A DNA stretch of 64,000 bases, taken from positions 62,001-126,000 of the forward strand of contig NZ_BKAG01000014.1 in NCBI RefSeq assembly GCF_007992435.1, written 5' to 3'. Of this stretch, positions 26,757-34,866 are shown one piece after another. The notes below the pieces were generated by a model. The model worked only from the letters and a program-made list of their open reading frames with translations, did not search any database and was not told where the DNA came from. Each line of letters begins with the position of its first letter. Position 1 is the first letter of the stretch. Source of the DNA: Prosthecobacter gellanilyticus. GTDB taxonomy: Bacteria; Verrucomicrobiota; Verrucomicrobiia; Verrucomicrobiales; Verrucomicrobiaceae. Both the position numbers and the translations under genes were made by a program.

Positions 26757-27548
26757 ATGACCAATACACTAGACCAAATGACAACCACGGTTGTCACGAG
26801 CCCTGAAAGTGAGCCTACAACGATCAGTGTCTCCGCGCTCAAACACGATGCGACTGTGCAGAATCAGCACCCGATCGAGACTGAGCAGTCACGCGAGGCC
26901 ACTACTCTGCCTACTGTAGCGCCCACCGAAACCCTGCCTACTACAGTTGGCCCAGGTGGCCTCTCTGCTCTGAACGCTGAAGAGAAGGCGAGACTCGCAG
27001 AGCAAGAAAACATCATTGAGAAAGCAATGGACGGCTTTCGAGAAATGGGTGCAGCACTTGCTGCGATCTGCCGTGGCGGGCTCTTTCGCGCCACTCACCA
27101 TACTTTTGCGGAATATGTCACCGCAAGATTCGGGTTTAGTCGGCAACGAGCGTACCAGCTGATGGCAGCAAGCGAATATCACTCAACGCTTGCGTCGCAA
27201 AACAGCAACATCCTCAAGCTGACGTCAGAACGAGCAACACGAGAACTGATGAAAGTCCCGAATGATCGTGTCGCCGAAGTCCTTGAAGAGGTGATCGAAG
27301 GAGGAGAGCCAACCGCGGAACGGATTATTGAAGCTAGGGAAAAAATTGTGCCTAAGGTCCAGAAAAAGAACTCGAAGGCAAAGAAGAAAGTCATCGCGGT
27401 CAAGTCAGCCATCAAAGCGGCTGAAACATGGTCGACCTTCCTCACTGACTGCACTTTGACGGAACTTCCCAAGGACCAGCGGAAGGATCTCGTCACCGCT
27501 ACCAAGAACGCAGTATCCGTCCTGAAGAAACTGGCCCCCGCAGCCTAA
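26757..27548 (+). CDS. Phage/plasmid DNA-binding-like protein
   Basis: 263 residues from ATG 26757. A Thr-rich N-terminal part precedes a conserved central segment (about 80-150) with FREMGAALAAICRGGLFRAT, HHTFAEYVTARFGFSRQRAY and QLMAASEY. This resembles a widespread phage and plasmid domain with helix-turn-helix-like features (DUF3102/ParB-like neighbours). The C-terminal half is very Lys/Ala-rich (KIVPKVQKKNSKAKKK). A role in partition or copy control of the element is plausible but not shown. A hairpin follows at 27561-27591. Confidence 0.6.
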   Translation: MTNTLDQMTTTVVTSPESEPTTISVSALKHDATVQNQHPIETEQSREATTLPTVAPTETLPTTVGPGGLSALNAEEKARLAEQENIIEKAMDGFREMGAALAAICRGGLFRATHHTFAEYVTARFGFSRQRAYQLMAASEYHSTLASQNSNILKLTSERATRELMKVPNDRVAEVLEEVIEGGEPTAERIIEAREKIVPKVQKKNSKAKKKVIAVKSAIKAAETWSTFLTDCTLTELPKDQRKDLVTATKNAVSVLKKLAPAA

Positions 27549-27560
27549 TCCTAAACTGAG

Positions 27561-27591
27561 CGTCTGGGCATGGGTGAACTGTGCCCAGACG
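27561..27591 (+). terminator. Hairpin after DNA-binding-like gene (no T-run)
   Basis: CGTCTGGGCA (27561-27570) pairs perfectly with TGCCCAGACG (27582-27591) around an 11-base loop, 12 bases after the stop. It lacks a T tract; it may terminate or process the transcript. Confidence 0.5.
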
Positions 27592-27610
27592 TCTAACAAC
27601 TCATTGTACC

Positions 27611-29032
27611 ATGCAATCTCCTTCAAGTCCCCTAGCTTCGGTGGCAGCTAACACGCGTGACGTGTTACGACGCTACGGCAGGCCCTTCATTCTTAACAAA
27701 GGCAAATATTGCTTAAACGTCCCCTGCGTCGCACACCTGTTTGGCCGCAAAGCCAAACTGTATTGGGAGCCGCTAGAAAGTCAGTTCTACCATGTCGCAA
27801 ACACATCGTTCATTCTTGAAACGGCAACCATCGAGGCCGTGATCACGCTGCTGCGTGATTTCGTGGCAGCGCTCGCAGCCCGAGAAAAAGTATCGCTGGC
27901 TTCGCTGAACTTAACCGACTCGGCGATCCGAGCAATCCTGAGCGTGGTGAAATCAGCAAGCACGTTTCCATCCTATCCGCACCAAAATCTATTTCCTGTG
28001 GCGAACGGTGTTATTCGCTTCGGCGTGAGGAAGGTCCGTTTGCTGAAATCACGAGTCGAGCACGGGTTTACCCATCAGTGCCCAGTGAAATATAATTCGG
28101 AAGCTAAATGCCCCAAATTTCAGAAGTTCCTGGAGGAGGTGCTACCTAACTCTGATGATCGACGAGTGCTCAAGCTCTATCTCGGCGGTGCCTTCACGGG
28201 ATTGAATCCGACTCGTCGCATCCTGTTGATTCGAGGCTTGGGAGGAAGCGGCAAAACTACTTTGATGCGACTTCAAGAGAGTCTGCTTGGTCGCAGGTTT
28301 ACGGGTGACTTGAGGATCGACTCCCTTAGTAGTCGATTTGAAAAATCGTTCTTTATGTCGGCACGGCAGCTATCTGCCAAGGATGTACCGGCAGATTCCC
28401 TCCAGCGTCGGTCGGCCAAAGCTCTGAAACATCTGAGTGGGGGAGACGTCACGCAGGCTGAGCAGAAGTTTAAGGGCAAGGTCGACATTCACGGTAGCTT
28501 CTTCATTGTGATCACCTCTAACGGTGAACTGCGCGTCAGCTGCGAGAATGATGAAGGTGCATGGCTCGATCGCCTGCTAATTTTAGACTTTCAGAAAGCA
28601 CAACTTTGCAAGCGCAGTGCCAACTACGCTGATCAACTACTTGCAACAGAGAGCGAGGGTATCCTCAACTTTTTCATTGAAGGTGGACAGGAGTTTCTGC
28701 GGGAAGTCGCAAAACACGGAACTATCCGGACGAATCCTGACCAAGTTCGCCGCGCCTTTAATCTCATCGTCCTTGCGTCGAAGAGTCTCGATATCTTCGT
28801 TGCTTTGCACGTGGCTAAAGCTCCAAGCGAGGCTCTCTCGAACGACATGATCATCCGCAAGTATGTTGAGTTCTGCCGGTGCAATGACGTCACCCCGGCA
28901 TCGTCTCATGTTGTCTATGCACGACTGCCAGACCTCATGCTTCACATTCACGACTCCACCCAGAGCACGCGAATGAATGAAGGGGGCGGGAGCAACAAGG
29001 CCTACGCTGACGTTACATTCATCGATGTCTAG
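27611..29032 (+). CDS. D5/P4-type SF3 helicase
   Basis: 473 residues from ATG 27611. The Walker A motif is GLGGSGKTTL with Lys215. The SF3 motif B region (SAKALKHLSGGDVTQAEQKF) and motif C (GSFFIVITSN) follow, then the C-terminal D5-like helical domain. This is the helicase half of phage/plasmid P4-type replication proteins; a primase domain is absent from its N-terminus, which is only about 200 residues of unassigned sequence. It probably unwinds an origin on the excised element, and the iterons 730 bases downstream are the obvious candidate origin. Confidence 0.9.
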   Translation: MQSPSSPLASVAANTRDVLRRYGRPFILNKGKYCLNVPCVAHLFGRKAKLYWEPLESQFYHVANTSFILETATIEAVITLLRDFVAALAAREKVSLASLNLTDSAIRAILSVVKSASTFPSYPHQNLFPVANGVIRFGVRKVRLLKSRVEHGFTHQCPVKYNSEAKCPKFQKFLEEVLPNSDDRRVLKLYLGGAFTGLNPTRRILLIRGLGGSGKTTLMRLQESLLGRRFTGDLRIDSLSSRFEKSFFMSARQLSAKDVPADSLQRRSAKALKHLSGGDVTQAEQKFKGKVDIHGSFFIVITSNGELRVSCENDEGAWLDRLLILDFQKAQLCKRSANYADQLLATESEGILNFFIEGGQEFLREVAKHGTIRTNPDQVRRAFNLIVLASKSLDIFVALHVAKAPSEALSNDMIIRKYVEFCRCNDVTPASSHVVYARLPDLMLHIHDSTQSTRMNEGGGSNKAYADVTFIDV

Positions 29033-29052
29033 CAGCGGAAACTAACAAGCAA

Positions 29053-29086
29053 AGCCACCTCCTTCACCCCGAGGAGTGAGGTGGCT
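29053..29086 (+). terminator. Hairpin after helicase gene (no T-run)
   Basis: AGCCACCT (29053-29060) pairs with AGGTGGCT (29079-29086), with more pairing possible inside. It lies about 20 bases after the helicase stop. It overlaps a possible GTG start of the next gene, which is one reason to prefer the later ATG. Confidence 0.45.
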
Positions 29087-29149
29087 AATACGCCTGGGCC
29101 ACTAATTGATGATCCCCAGGCCCCTCTAAATAAAATCGTTCCCACGCTC

Positions 29150-29764
29150 ATGTCCAGACCACACTCTTTCTCTCGGTCGTTCGCACGCGGCCACTCCGTC
29201 AATGGAGCCATCATTCTCAAGCACCTTGGATACAAAGTAGGAAGGAGCAAAAATTGGAGAAACGAGAAGCAATGGTGCTATAATTCAACCCAGGAACTGG
29301 CAAAAAAAATGCCATACCTTAGCCCTTCCGCCATCGATGCAAATATCAGAAAGTTGAAGGCGAAAGAGGTCCTGGAAATTGGATGCTACAATAAGTGGAA
29401 GCAGGACAGGACACGATGGTTTCATGTCCCCGCACATATTAGAAACGAAGTCGATAAGGACTTGGTCAGCTTTGATCCCAATGATGCTCGCACACACGGA
29501 GTGCCCGCAGCTGTGCTTCTATTCAATCTCCGCTATTGGATCAAGAAAGAACTCAAGAAGGCAACCGATACCAATGTAGCTCACGAGATGTCTCCATCGG
29601 AACTGAATAGGCATCTCCCATTTTCAGTTTCCACCATCAAGAGTGCGTTGAAGACATTGGAAAAGGCTGGAGCCATCATCAGGACCTCCAAAAACATGTC
29701 CGAATATTCTCTGCCGCCGGGTGAAATGCAGCAGTTGAGACGTGAAGCTAAGCTCAAAACCTAA
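29150..29764 (+). CDS. Winged-helix-like protein, candidate replication initiator or regulator
   Basis: 204 residues from ATG 29150; a GTG at 29081 would add 23 residues but lies inside the hairpin at 29053-29086. Two similar segments (STQELAKKMPYLSPSAIDANIRKLKAKEVLEI and SPSELNRHLPFSVSTIKSALKTLEKAGAII) look like tandem winged-helix DNA-binding domains, the arrangement found in many iteron-binding Rep proteins. Basic overall. The five iterons start two bases after its stop codon. Assignment as initiator is inference from this layout. Confidence 0.6.
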   Translation: MSRPHSFSRSFARGHSVNGAIILKHLGYKVGRSKNWRNEKQWCYNSTQELAKKMPYLSPSAIDANIRKLKAKEVLEIGCYNKWKQDRTRWFHVPAHIRNEVDKDLVSFDPNDARTHGVPAAVLLFNLRYWIKKELKKATDTNVAHEMSPSELNRHLPFSVSTIKSALKTLEKAGAIIRTSKNMSEYSLPPGEMQQLRREAKLKT

Positions 29765-29765
29765 C

Positions 29766-29865
29766 CAGTCAGAATCAGGATGGAATCAGTTGGAATCTGG
29801 ATGCCCCTAACAAATGCAGGATGAGTTCGGTCAGGATCAGGACGCAATCAGTCAGAATCAGGATG
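29766..29865 (+). repeat. Five 17-bp iterons at 20-21 bp spacing (candidate replication origin)
   Basis: Repeat starts are at 29766, 29787, 29807, 29828 and 29849. Units are CAGTCAGAATCAGGATG (first and fifth, identical), CAGTTGGAATCTGGATG, CTAACAAATGCAGGATG (weakest) and CGGTCAGGATCAGGACG. The 20-21 base spacing is two turns of B-DNA, as in Rep-protein iterons. The array lies in the only non-coding gap between the winged-helix gene and the gene at 29888. Confidence 0.85.
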
Positions 29866-29887
29866 ACATTACCCCTTGTAAACCTTT

Positions 29888-31120
29888 GTGAAACCATTGG
29901 AAGATCCATTGAAAGCACATTTAAAAGAAGTCCGCGAAGCGGAGTCTCTTCAAAATAACATTCATCATGCCAGTGTTGATCAGTCACAAGAGCTCATCCT
30001 GTGTGATGCAAAACCCATGCCTGGCTCCGCCGTTGATGCAGAGTGCAATCTCATAGATGCAGACCCTCCTCCAGACGAAATTATTGATAATTCACTCACT
30101 GAGGTCATCATGGCATTACGGTTAGAGCATGATCATCTCGTCACTCTCGACGACATCAAAGATGAAGTCTTCAATGTTGATGAGCTAACTATTTCCGAGA
30201 CTGCTTACACATGGGATCAGGTCATGACGGCTAATGATGAATTCGGTCCGGCCTTTGATTTGATCAGCACACCTCATGAACCTCGTGCTGCCAACATTGC
30301 CTGTGCTCTCAGAGATTTCATCAAGACGGCAAATCCTGAATTAATTGAGCACTTGGTTAAATGCCGTGATCCGGATGAATTACTTCGCCTCCTTGCAGAT
30401 GACTATTTGAACTACTTATCTGAGCATTGGAGCCGTCGATTTCGATCTGATCATTTCGATGAGGAGTTCACCAAGGAGCGTGCATTTTTTGCCGCACTTG
30501 AATTGCTCGTCTTAGGGTTCCAGCAAACCGATCCTTCAGAAGGCAAATGTGGGTTCGCTCCTTGGCATATCAGTTTGGTTCATGGTGCCATTGTGGATCA
30601 TTCAAAACTGGCCGATAAGGCGCGAGAGGACTTGTTGGTGGCTCGGGTGCACACTATTTATTGGGACCGTCGTGATCAGTCTGCCAGTCCAACTCGCCAT
30701 CAACAGGATGACGCCAGATTGTCCCCAGTTCAGAGGTGTAGAGTCCTGAAGAACGCCTTGATCGAACGAGTGAAGACAGGAGCTCTAATCACTCGCAAAT
30801 ATCGCAACTCAAAGGGGGAAATTCAATGCGTGGGAGTTAATTTCCGTCCTCTCCTTGTTTTTAGAGAGGGTGATCTGACGGCAGCAGAGAAGACGTTCAA
30901 AGATTATCCCGGCACAAGCGTGAATGACTTGCTGATCATCATTGATAACTGCGTGCGAGTCAAAGTTGATATGATGACCGGAAATGGGTACGACAAAGAC
31001 CCATCTTGGCATGCTGAGAAAGGTGCCGTCTTATCTTTTCTCTTCAAACATTTGGACACGATCACGCAACAGTTAAAAGATCGATATGCCTATGACTACA
31101 CCAAGCTTTTGAAGGCTTGA
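29888..31120 (+). CDS. Unknown 410-residue element-borne protein
   Basis: Start is a GTG (29888) shortly after the iterons; no better ATG is nearby. The N-terminal 100 residues are acidic and Asp/Glu/Ile-rich, the middle (ANIACALRDFIKTANPELIEHLVKC, FFAALELLVLGFQ) is helical and the C-terminal third carries VQRCRVLKNALIERVKTGALI and DLLIIIDNCVRVKVDMMTGNG. No catalytic motif recognised. It could be a replication accessory protein given its position beside iterons; this is inference only. Confidence 0.6.
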   Translation: MKPLEDPLKAHLKEVREAESLQNNIHHASVDQSQELILCDAKPMPGSAVDAECNLIDADPPPDEIIDNSLTEVIMALRLEHDHLVTLDDIKDEVFNVDELTISETAYTWDQVMTANDEFGPAFDLISTPHEPRAANIACALRDFIKTANPELIEHLVKCRDPDELLRLLADDYLNYLSEHWSRRFRSDHFDEEFTKERAFFAALELLVLGFQQTDPSEGKCGFAPWHISLVHGAIVDHSKLADKAREDLLVARVHTIYWDRRDQSASPTRHQQDDARLSPVQRCRVLKNALIERVKTGALITRKYRNSKGEIQCVGVNFRPLLVFREGDLTAAEKTFKDYPGTSVNDLLIIIDNCVRVKVDMMTGNGYDKDPSWHAEKGAVLSFLFKHLDTITQQLKDRYAYDYTKLLKA

Positions 31121-31450
31121 CGTTTCCAGCACTTTAGAATCGTTGACACCCCTTTCCGCTGTCACCATCCTCAACCTTCTCCAGAACACCTCAAAACTCA
31201 TCTGAGAGCAAAGCAGACGGCATCCAGGGAACTTGGAATGAGGTCCACCAATCATCCATCCGATCCAGCTGCAGAATCCTCATGGCAAAGCAGACAAAGC
31301 TGTACATCGGCCGGCAATTTTGATATCATAGAATAACCGTTGATAATTCATGATTATTCACTCGCTGCCAACACAGTGAGCGCGGGATGAGTGGCTCTCT
31401 TTTGAGGCCATTCGATTCGTGACGGCTAGCGTAAAAGTAGAATAGCTAAA
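31121..31450. other. 330-bp intergenic region
   Basis: I see no gene or structured RNA here. The right half is AT-richer around AATTTTGATATCATAG and carries an imperfect AATTCATGATT inverted repeat that could belong to the promoter of the next gene. Confidence 0.35.
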
Positions 31451-31873
31451 TTGAAACTGAACAAGGCAATATCATACGAGGCACCAGAAGGATGTCTCAG
31501 AGGCACAATAGTAGGCGCAGCACTGAACGAGGACTTCAAGAATGGGAAGACGAGAGAAAACCTCCGCATCACCATCGCCGTAGATCCCCTCCCCCACGAT
31601 CCAATCCATGACTTTCGTGTTCGGGCTGACTACTGGGGAAATCAGAACAATGGCCTCCTTGAAGATCTCTTTCGGATTCTAGGGTCTGAAGTAGTGAACC
31701 TGACGGATGAGGAGGGAAATATCCTCTCATCGAAACTCTCGATGCTGGAAGGAAAGCGAGTGAAGTTTAATGTCACTCATGAACAAAGGCCTGGGTTTGC
31801 TATTCCGTTCAGGAAGGTCACCAACTTGAGACCACTTGAATCAGAGAGCCTATCCTTGCTTGCGAGACTTTAA
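31451..31873 (+). CDS. Small element-borne protein, possibly a DNA-associated beta-barrel
   Basis: 140 residues from a TTG start at 31451 (no ATG in frame near the conserved-looking N-terminus LKLNKAISYEAPEG). The sequence alternates hydrophobic strands (CLRGTIVGAAL, ENLRITIAVD, KRVKFNVTHEQR) with a helical insert (NNGLLEDLFRILGSE), like small oligonucleotide-binding folds of phages. No family match that I can name. A 10-bp hairpin follows 18 bases after the stop. Confidence 0.55.
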   Translation: MKLNKAISYEAPEGCLRGTIVGAALNEDFKNGKTRENLRITIAVDPLPHDPIHDFRVRADYWGNQNNGLLEDLFRILGSEVVNLTDEEGNILSSKLSMLEGKRVKFNVTHEQRPGFAIPFRKVTNLRPLESESLSLLARL

Positions 31874-31891
31874 ATGGGATCGACCAATGGT

Positions 31892-31924
31892 TCTCCAGTG
31901 CTCATGAAATGTGGGCACTGGAGA
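31892..31924 (+). terminator. Hairpin after small element protein gene (no T-run)
   Basis: TCTCCAGTGC (31892-31901) pairs perfectly with GCACTGGAGA (31915-31924) around a 13-base loop. No T tract follows. The remaining sequence up to 32150 shows no gene. Confidence 0.5.
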
Positions 31925-32149
31925 GGCCTTGAACGTGGATTTCTGAAGGTGCATTTTGCCGACAGCTTTTTCGTGATGCGACTTGAATCAAAGTTGCCCA
32001 GGAGAAGCTAAGTTTTTCACCTACCCGTCAATGTACAAATCGATAGGCTTCAACTTTCTTTAAAAGCGGCATTTCTGGATCCATGCCTCATCAGGATTCA
32101 AAGCGACTTTTCCGGCTCCACACGAAATCGTCGTCTAGCTGAGTTTTAA

Positions 32150-32186
32150 TAAAAAGGGGAGAAGTCAATCAGATGCCTTCTCCCCT
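32150..32186 (-). terminator. Intrinsic terminator of the AT-hook-like gene
   Basis: AGGGGAGAAG (32155-32164) pairs perfectly with CTTCTCCCCT (32177-32186). On the minus strand it is followed by T residues (A-run 32150-32155), nine bases after the stop at 32195. Confidence 0.9.
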
Positions 32187-32194
32187 GCTTGAAC

Positions 32195-32479
32195 TTAGTC
32201 TGTCGCTTTCTTCGATTTTGCCCAACGCTTCCGCTGCGCCTGGGCAATTTTTTCTTTAGCTTCAGGTGACATAACTCGCTTCACCTTCTTTTTGGCAGGG
32301 ATGCTTTTGACTGCATCACCACTACTTGCAGAAGCCTTTGTACCAGGCTTGCGACCACGTTTAGCTCCTGCGGATTGTCCTAACAGACTGGAAAGTTCAG
32401 CCTGTAACTTTTCGATCTGTTCATGAATTTCAACAGCACGTTTGAGCTGTTCCAACGATAACACGGTGTTCTTTGCCAT
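32195..32479 (-). CDS. Small basic DNA-binding-like protein (AT-hook-like)
   Basis: 94 residues. The N-terminal coiled-coil-like helix (LEQLKRAVEIHEQIEKLQAELSSLL) is followed by an AT-hook core, K-R-G-R-K-P-G, a Lys-rich linker and the terminal motif MSPEAKEKIAQAQRKRWAK. The last motif recurs at the C-terminus of many small bacterial nucleoid-like proteins. A role in DNA binding is likely from composition and AT-hook, target unknown. It has its own strong terminator. Confidence 0.75.
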   Translation of the reverse strand: MAKNTVLSLEQLKRAVEIHEQIEKLQAELSSLLGQSAGAKRGRKPGTKASASSGDAVKSIPAKKKVKRVMSPEAKEKIAQAQRKRWAKSKKATD

Positions 32480-32579
32480 AGGCCTTAATTAACCGGCATC
32501 ATTCGCGGGGCGTCAAGATCTACTGAAGGTAGGTGGCTGAACTCAATATCCTGCGAGCTGCTGCGTCTGAGATCTCCTA

Positions 32580-33032
32580 CTACTCATCGGCCAGCGCTTC
32601 ACGGGCTACTTTGATACGCATTGCCTCCACAAGCTCGATCTGTCGAAGCGCAGCTGTTTCCAATTCTGGAAGGTTTAGACCAACATCCACAACGTGCAGG
32701 GATCGCCATAAACGAAGCTTTCCTTCAATCCCTAATGCCAGCACTTCCAAAGCTTCAAGGCGTCCCAGTGCAGCATTTCCGGCTTTCAATTTTCCAAGCA
32801 GTAATTTCTCGACAGACCACGCTCCCGCATTCTTCAATCCGCTCTCATCTCCGCCTAGCCGTTCGTTCAGTTGTTTGAGGGTCGACTGATCATTCCGGAT
32901 TTGATCTCTCAACGTCGTAAGCTGCTCGATGTCGCCGGAAGCAGACGAAATGAGTGAGTCGAGCAACTCCAAGGCAGCGACCGAACCCGCAAGATGGTCG
33001 GTGAGGTAAGTGATGAGATTTTTATGGTTCAC
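32580..33032 (-). CDS. Helical stress-associated-type protein
   Basis: 150 residues beginning MNHKNLITYLTDHLAGSVAALELLD. The sequence, with repeated long helices (DIEQLTTLRDQIRNDQSTL, ALEVLALGIEGKLRLWRSL), resembles a family of ferritin-like four-helix proteins often found beside stress genes in soil bacteria. The usual iron ligands cannot be assigned, so function is unknown. Cytoplasmic by composition. It lies near a similar helical gene and the heat-shock genes. Confidence 0.6.
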   Translation of the reverse strand: MNHKNLITYLTDHLAGSVAALELLDSLISSASGDIEQLTTLRDQIRNDQSTLKQLNERLGGDESGLKNAGAWSVEKLLLGKLKAGNAALGRLEALEVLALGIEGKLRLWRSLHVVDVGLNLPELETAALRQIELVEAMRIKVAREALADE

Positions 33033-33146
33033 GGTTTTGAAAAAATGTTTCTGGCGGATCAGCGGTAGAGGAGCCAGATGGCCCCACGCTTGGCCAATAC
33101 GTAGGAGGCCCCGACGTCATGCCCCTAATAGCCACGTGTGTAAGGT

Positions 33147-33557
33147 TTAGCGCGACTCACACGCTCCTGGCGTAGCGGTCTCGACGCTTGGCTTGGCGCT
33201 AGAGGTCGGAACACGTGTGGCTTCTTGGACTAAATCCAGCCCTAATGCGTTTAGCTTCGCAGTAAGGTCACGAATCACGATGCGAAGGGTCAGGCATTGA
33301 TTGATAGTTTCTTGCAAATCAGATTGCGGCCGCGGCTTCTCTGTCCTTGCAAGCATAGCAGTCAAGAGCTGCGAATGTGCTGCCTTGAGCAGCGCGATTT
33401 TCTCATCTAAATCGGCAACAACGAAAATGATCTCACTCTCCGTTGGCCCGTTAAAACTTCCGGCGCGGAGCAGACCATGAAATTGGTCCGCTATTGTTTC
33501 AGCGCTGGTAAGCCTCGCCTCATTCAAGACGATTTCTTTTTGAATGTGAAGTGACAT
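33147..33557 (-). CDS. Unknown helical protein
   Basis: 136 residues from the ATG at 33555-33557 (MSLHIQKEIVLNEARLTSAE); an ORF extension to 33659 looks less protein-like. Mostly helical with heptad-like leucines (VVADLDEKIALLKAAHSQLLTAML, QCLTLRIVIRDLTAKLNALGLDL) and a Ser/Thr-rich tail. No motif recognised; possibly forms a coiled coil. Confidence 0.5.
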   Translation of the reverse strand: MSLHIQKEIVLNEARLTSAETIADQFHGLLRAGSFNGPTESEIIFVVADLDEKIALLKAAHSQLLTAMLARTEKPRPQSDLQETINQCLTLRIVIRDLTAKLNALGLDLVQEATRVPTSSAKPSVETATPGACESR

Positions 33558-33792
33558 GGTCGGACGGATAAACACTGGTTGGATTGACGCTTTTCTCGAT
33601 GCTCCTTCAGATCCGATGTGGTTTGCCGCGTAGGCATGGCGCAAGTTATCCACGGCCATCTGAAATCTACTTCGAAGGGTCTGACATGGTTGACGAAACT
33701 TCTGAGACTATGCGGGTATGTTGCGGCGAATAGTTCAAGCCTCACTCACATGGCCCAGCTATTGGGTGGCATCTGAGACATGGCTCGTGTGG

Positions 33793-33820
33793 GGCGTGAG
33801 GCCGCACTGGACCTCACGCC
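33793..33820 (-). terminator. Hairpin after double Hsp20 gene
   Basis: GGCGTGAGG (33793-33801) pairs perfectly with CCTCACGCC (33812-33820) around a 10-base loop, 17 bases past the stop at 33838. No T-run on the minus strand, so termination is uncertain. Confidence 0.5.
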
Positions 33821-33837
33821 GATGGCACGCTCTCGGC

Positions 33838-34797
33838 TCAAGACTTCGGCAACGTGACCACGATGAGAGCTTCTTTCTTGTCGACTTTCATCTTCTCCGC
33901 TTTGAAGGGACCAGGGATCGTGAGGAGCTGTGCATACTGGGTCCGCTGCTGAGTGTAGCCCTGGCTGTTATCGCTCCTAGCAGCCTCTTCATTTTTTGCC
34001 TCGATTCTTACGGTGGCCCCTTCGACCGTCACATTCACGTTCTCCATATTGCGGTCTGGAAGGTAAGCGCGGATAACATATTTATCGGCCTCTTCCTGAA
34101 GATCGACGGTTGCTCCAAATCGCGGGCTGTCGAAGAAGTCTCGCAAGCCATCGTCAAAACGGAATTCGTGGAATGATTCGTTGAAAATACGATCCATTTC
34201 CCGCCGCATCTTTTCCATGCGGGCAAAGACGTCCTGCTCCCGCTGGTCCAACGGAGCATAGGGCACAATGGGATGCCGTTTTAACGTCTCTAGCGAATCT
34301 GCGACGTCAGTCCCCTTGGGCACAGTGACCACGATGACGTGATCGGCCTGTTTGCGTTCCACCTGGATTGGCTTTCCAGATTGGGCCTGTTCCAACTTGA
34401 TCACCTGTTCATAGCGACCCGCGCCACTTTCGGCCGGGGCGTTGATGTGCAGTGAGTTGCCGTCCTTTCGGATTTCCACGGATTCCAAGGTGCGGCCCGG
34501 AAGATGCAAGCGCACCATGTAGCTATCCTGCTTCTCCCTCAGATCCACCGAGGCCGTCGAGCTAGACTGCTCCTCGGCGGCACCCTTAACAGTTCCCCAG
34601 GAGTCACGGAATATGTTGGACATCTCATCCTGCCATCGTTTCATCTTCTCCATAAAGCCGGGCGGAGCCTGCTCTTTTTGGGGAGGAGTTTTTGGGTCCT
34701 CCGCCAGACCTTGAAGGGTAATAAAGGATACAAAACCCGCCACACACAGCACAGCAACCATGTGGCGAACAAAGGTAAGTTGGATGTGAGTTTTCAT
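33838..34797 (-). CDS. Exported protein with two alpha-crystallin (Hsp20-like) domains
   Basis: 319 residues from the ATG at 34795-34797. A signal or anchor segment (VAVLCVAGFVSFITLQGLAE, about 12-32) precedes two alpha-crystallin-type domains, one near residues 75-165 (SVDLREKQDSYMVRLHLPGR, HVIVVTVPKG) and one near 230-319 (TVDLQEEADKYVIRAYLPDR, ALIVVTLPKS). Each is preceded by an amphipathic helix (MKRWQDEMSNIFRDSW, RMEKMRREMDRIFNESF). Hsp20 chaperones are usually cytoplasmic and single-domain, so a secreted tandem form is unusual. It is the second gene of an operon after the single-domain Hsp20. Confidence 0.85.
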   Translation of the reverse strand: MKTHIQLTFVRHMVAVLCVAGFVSFITLQGLAEDPKTPPQKEQAPPGFMEKMKRWQDEMSNIFRDSWGTVKGAAEEQSSSTASVDLREKQDSYMVRLHLPGRTLESVEIRKDGNSLHINAPAESGAGRYEQVIKLEQAQSGKPIQVERKQADHVIVVTVPKGTDVADSLETLKRHPIVPYAPLDQREQDVFARMEKMRREMDRIFNESFHEFRFDDGLRDFFDSPRFGATVDLQEEADKYVIRAYLPDRNMENVNVTVEGATVRIEAKNEEAARSDNSQGYTQQRTQYAQLLTIPGPFKAEKMKVDKKEALIVVTLPKS

Positions 34798-34866
34798 TGG
34801 ATGATGTTGGTAAAGTTTAAAGGGATGGGTGAAGGGCAGGCACAAAAGGCCTGCCCATTCTTGCAA

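Noticed and set aside
3355-32400. Recurring hexamer CCTAAC in genes and spacers
   Set aside because: Noticed repeatedly, but a rough expectation from base composition gives a similar number; no fixed position or orientation.
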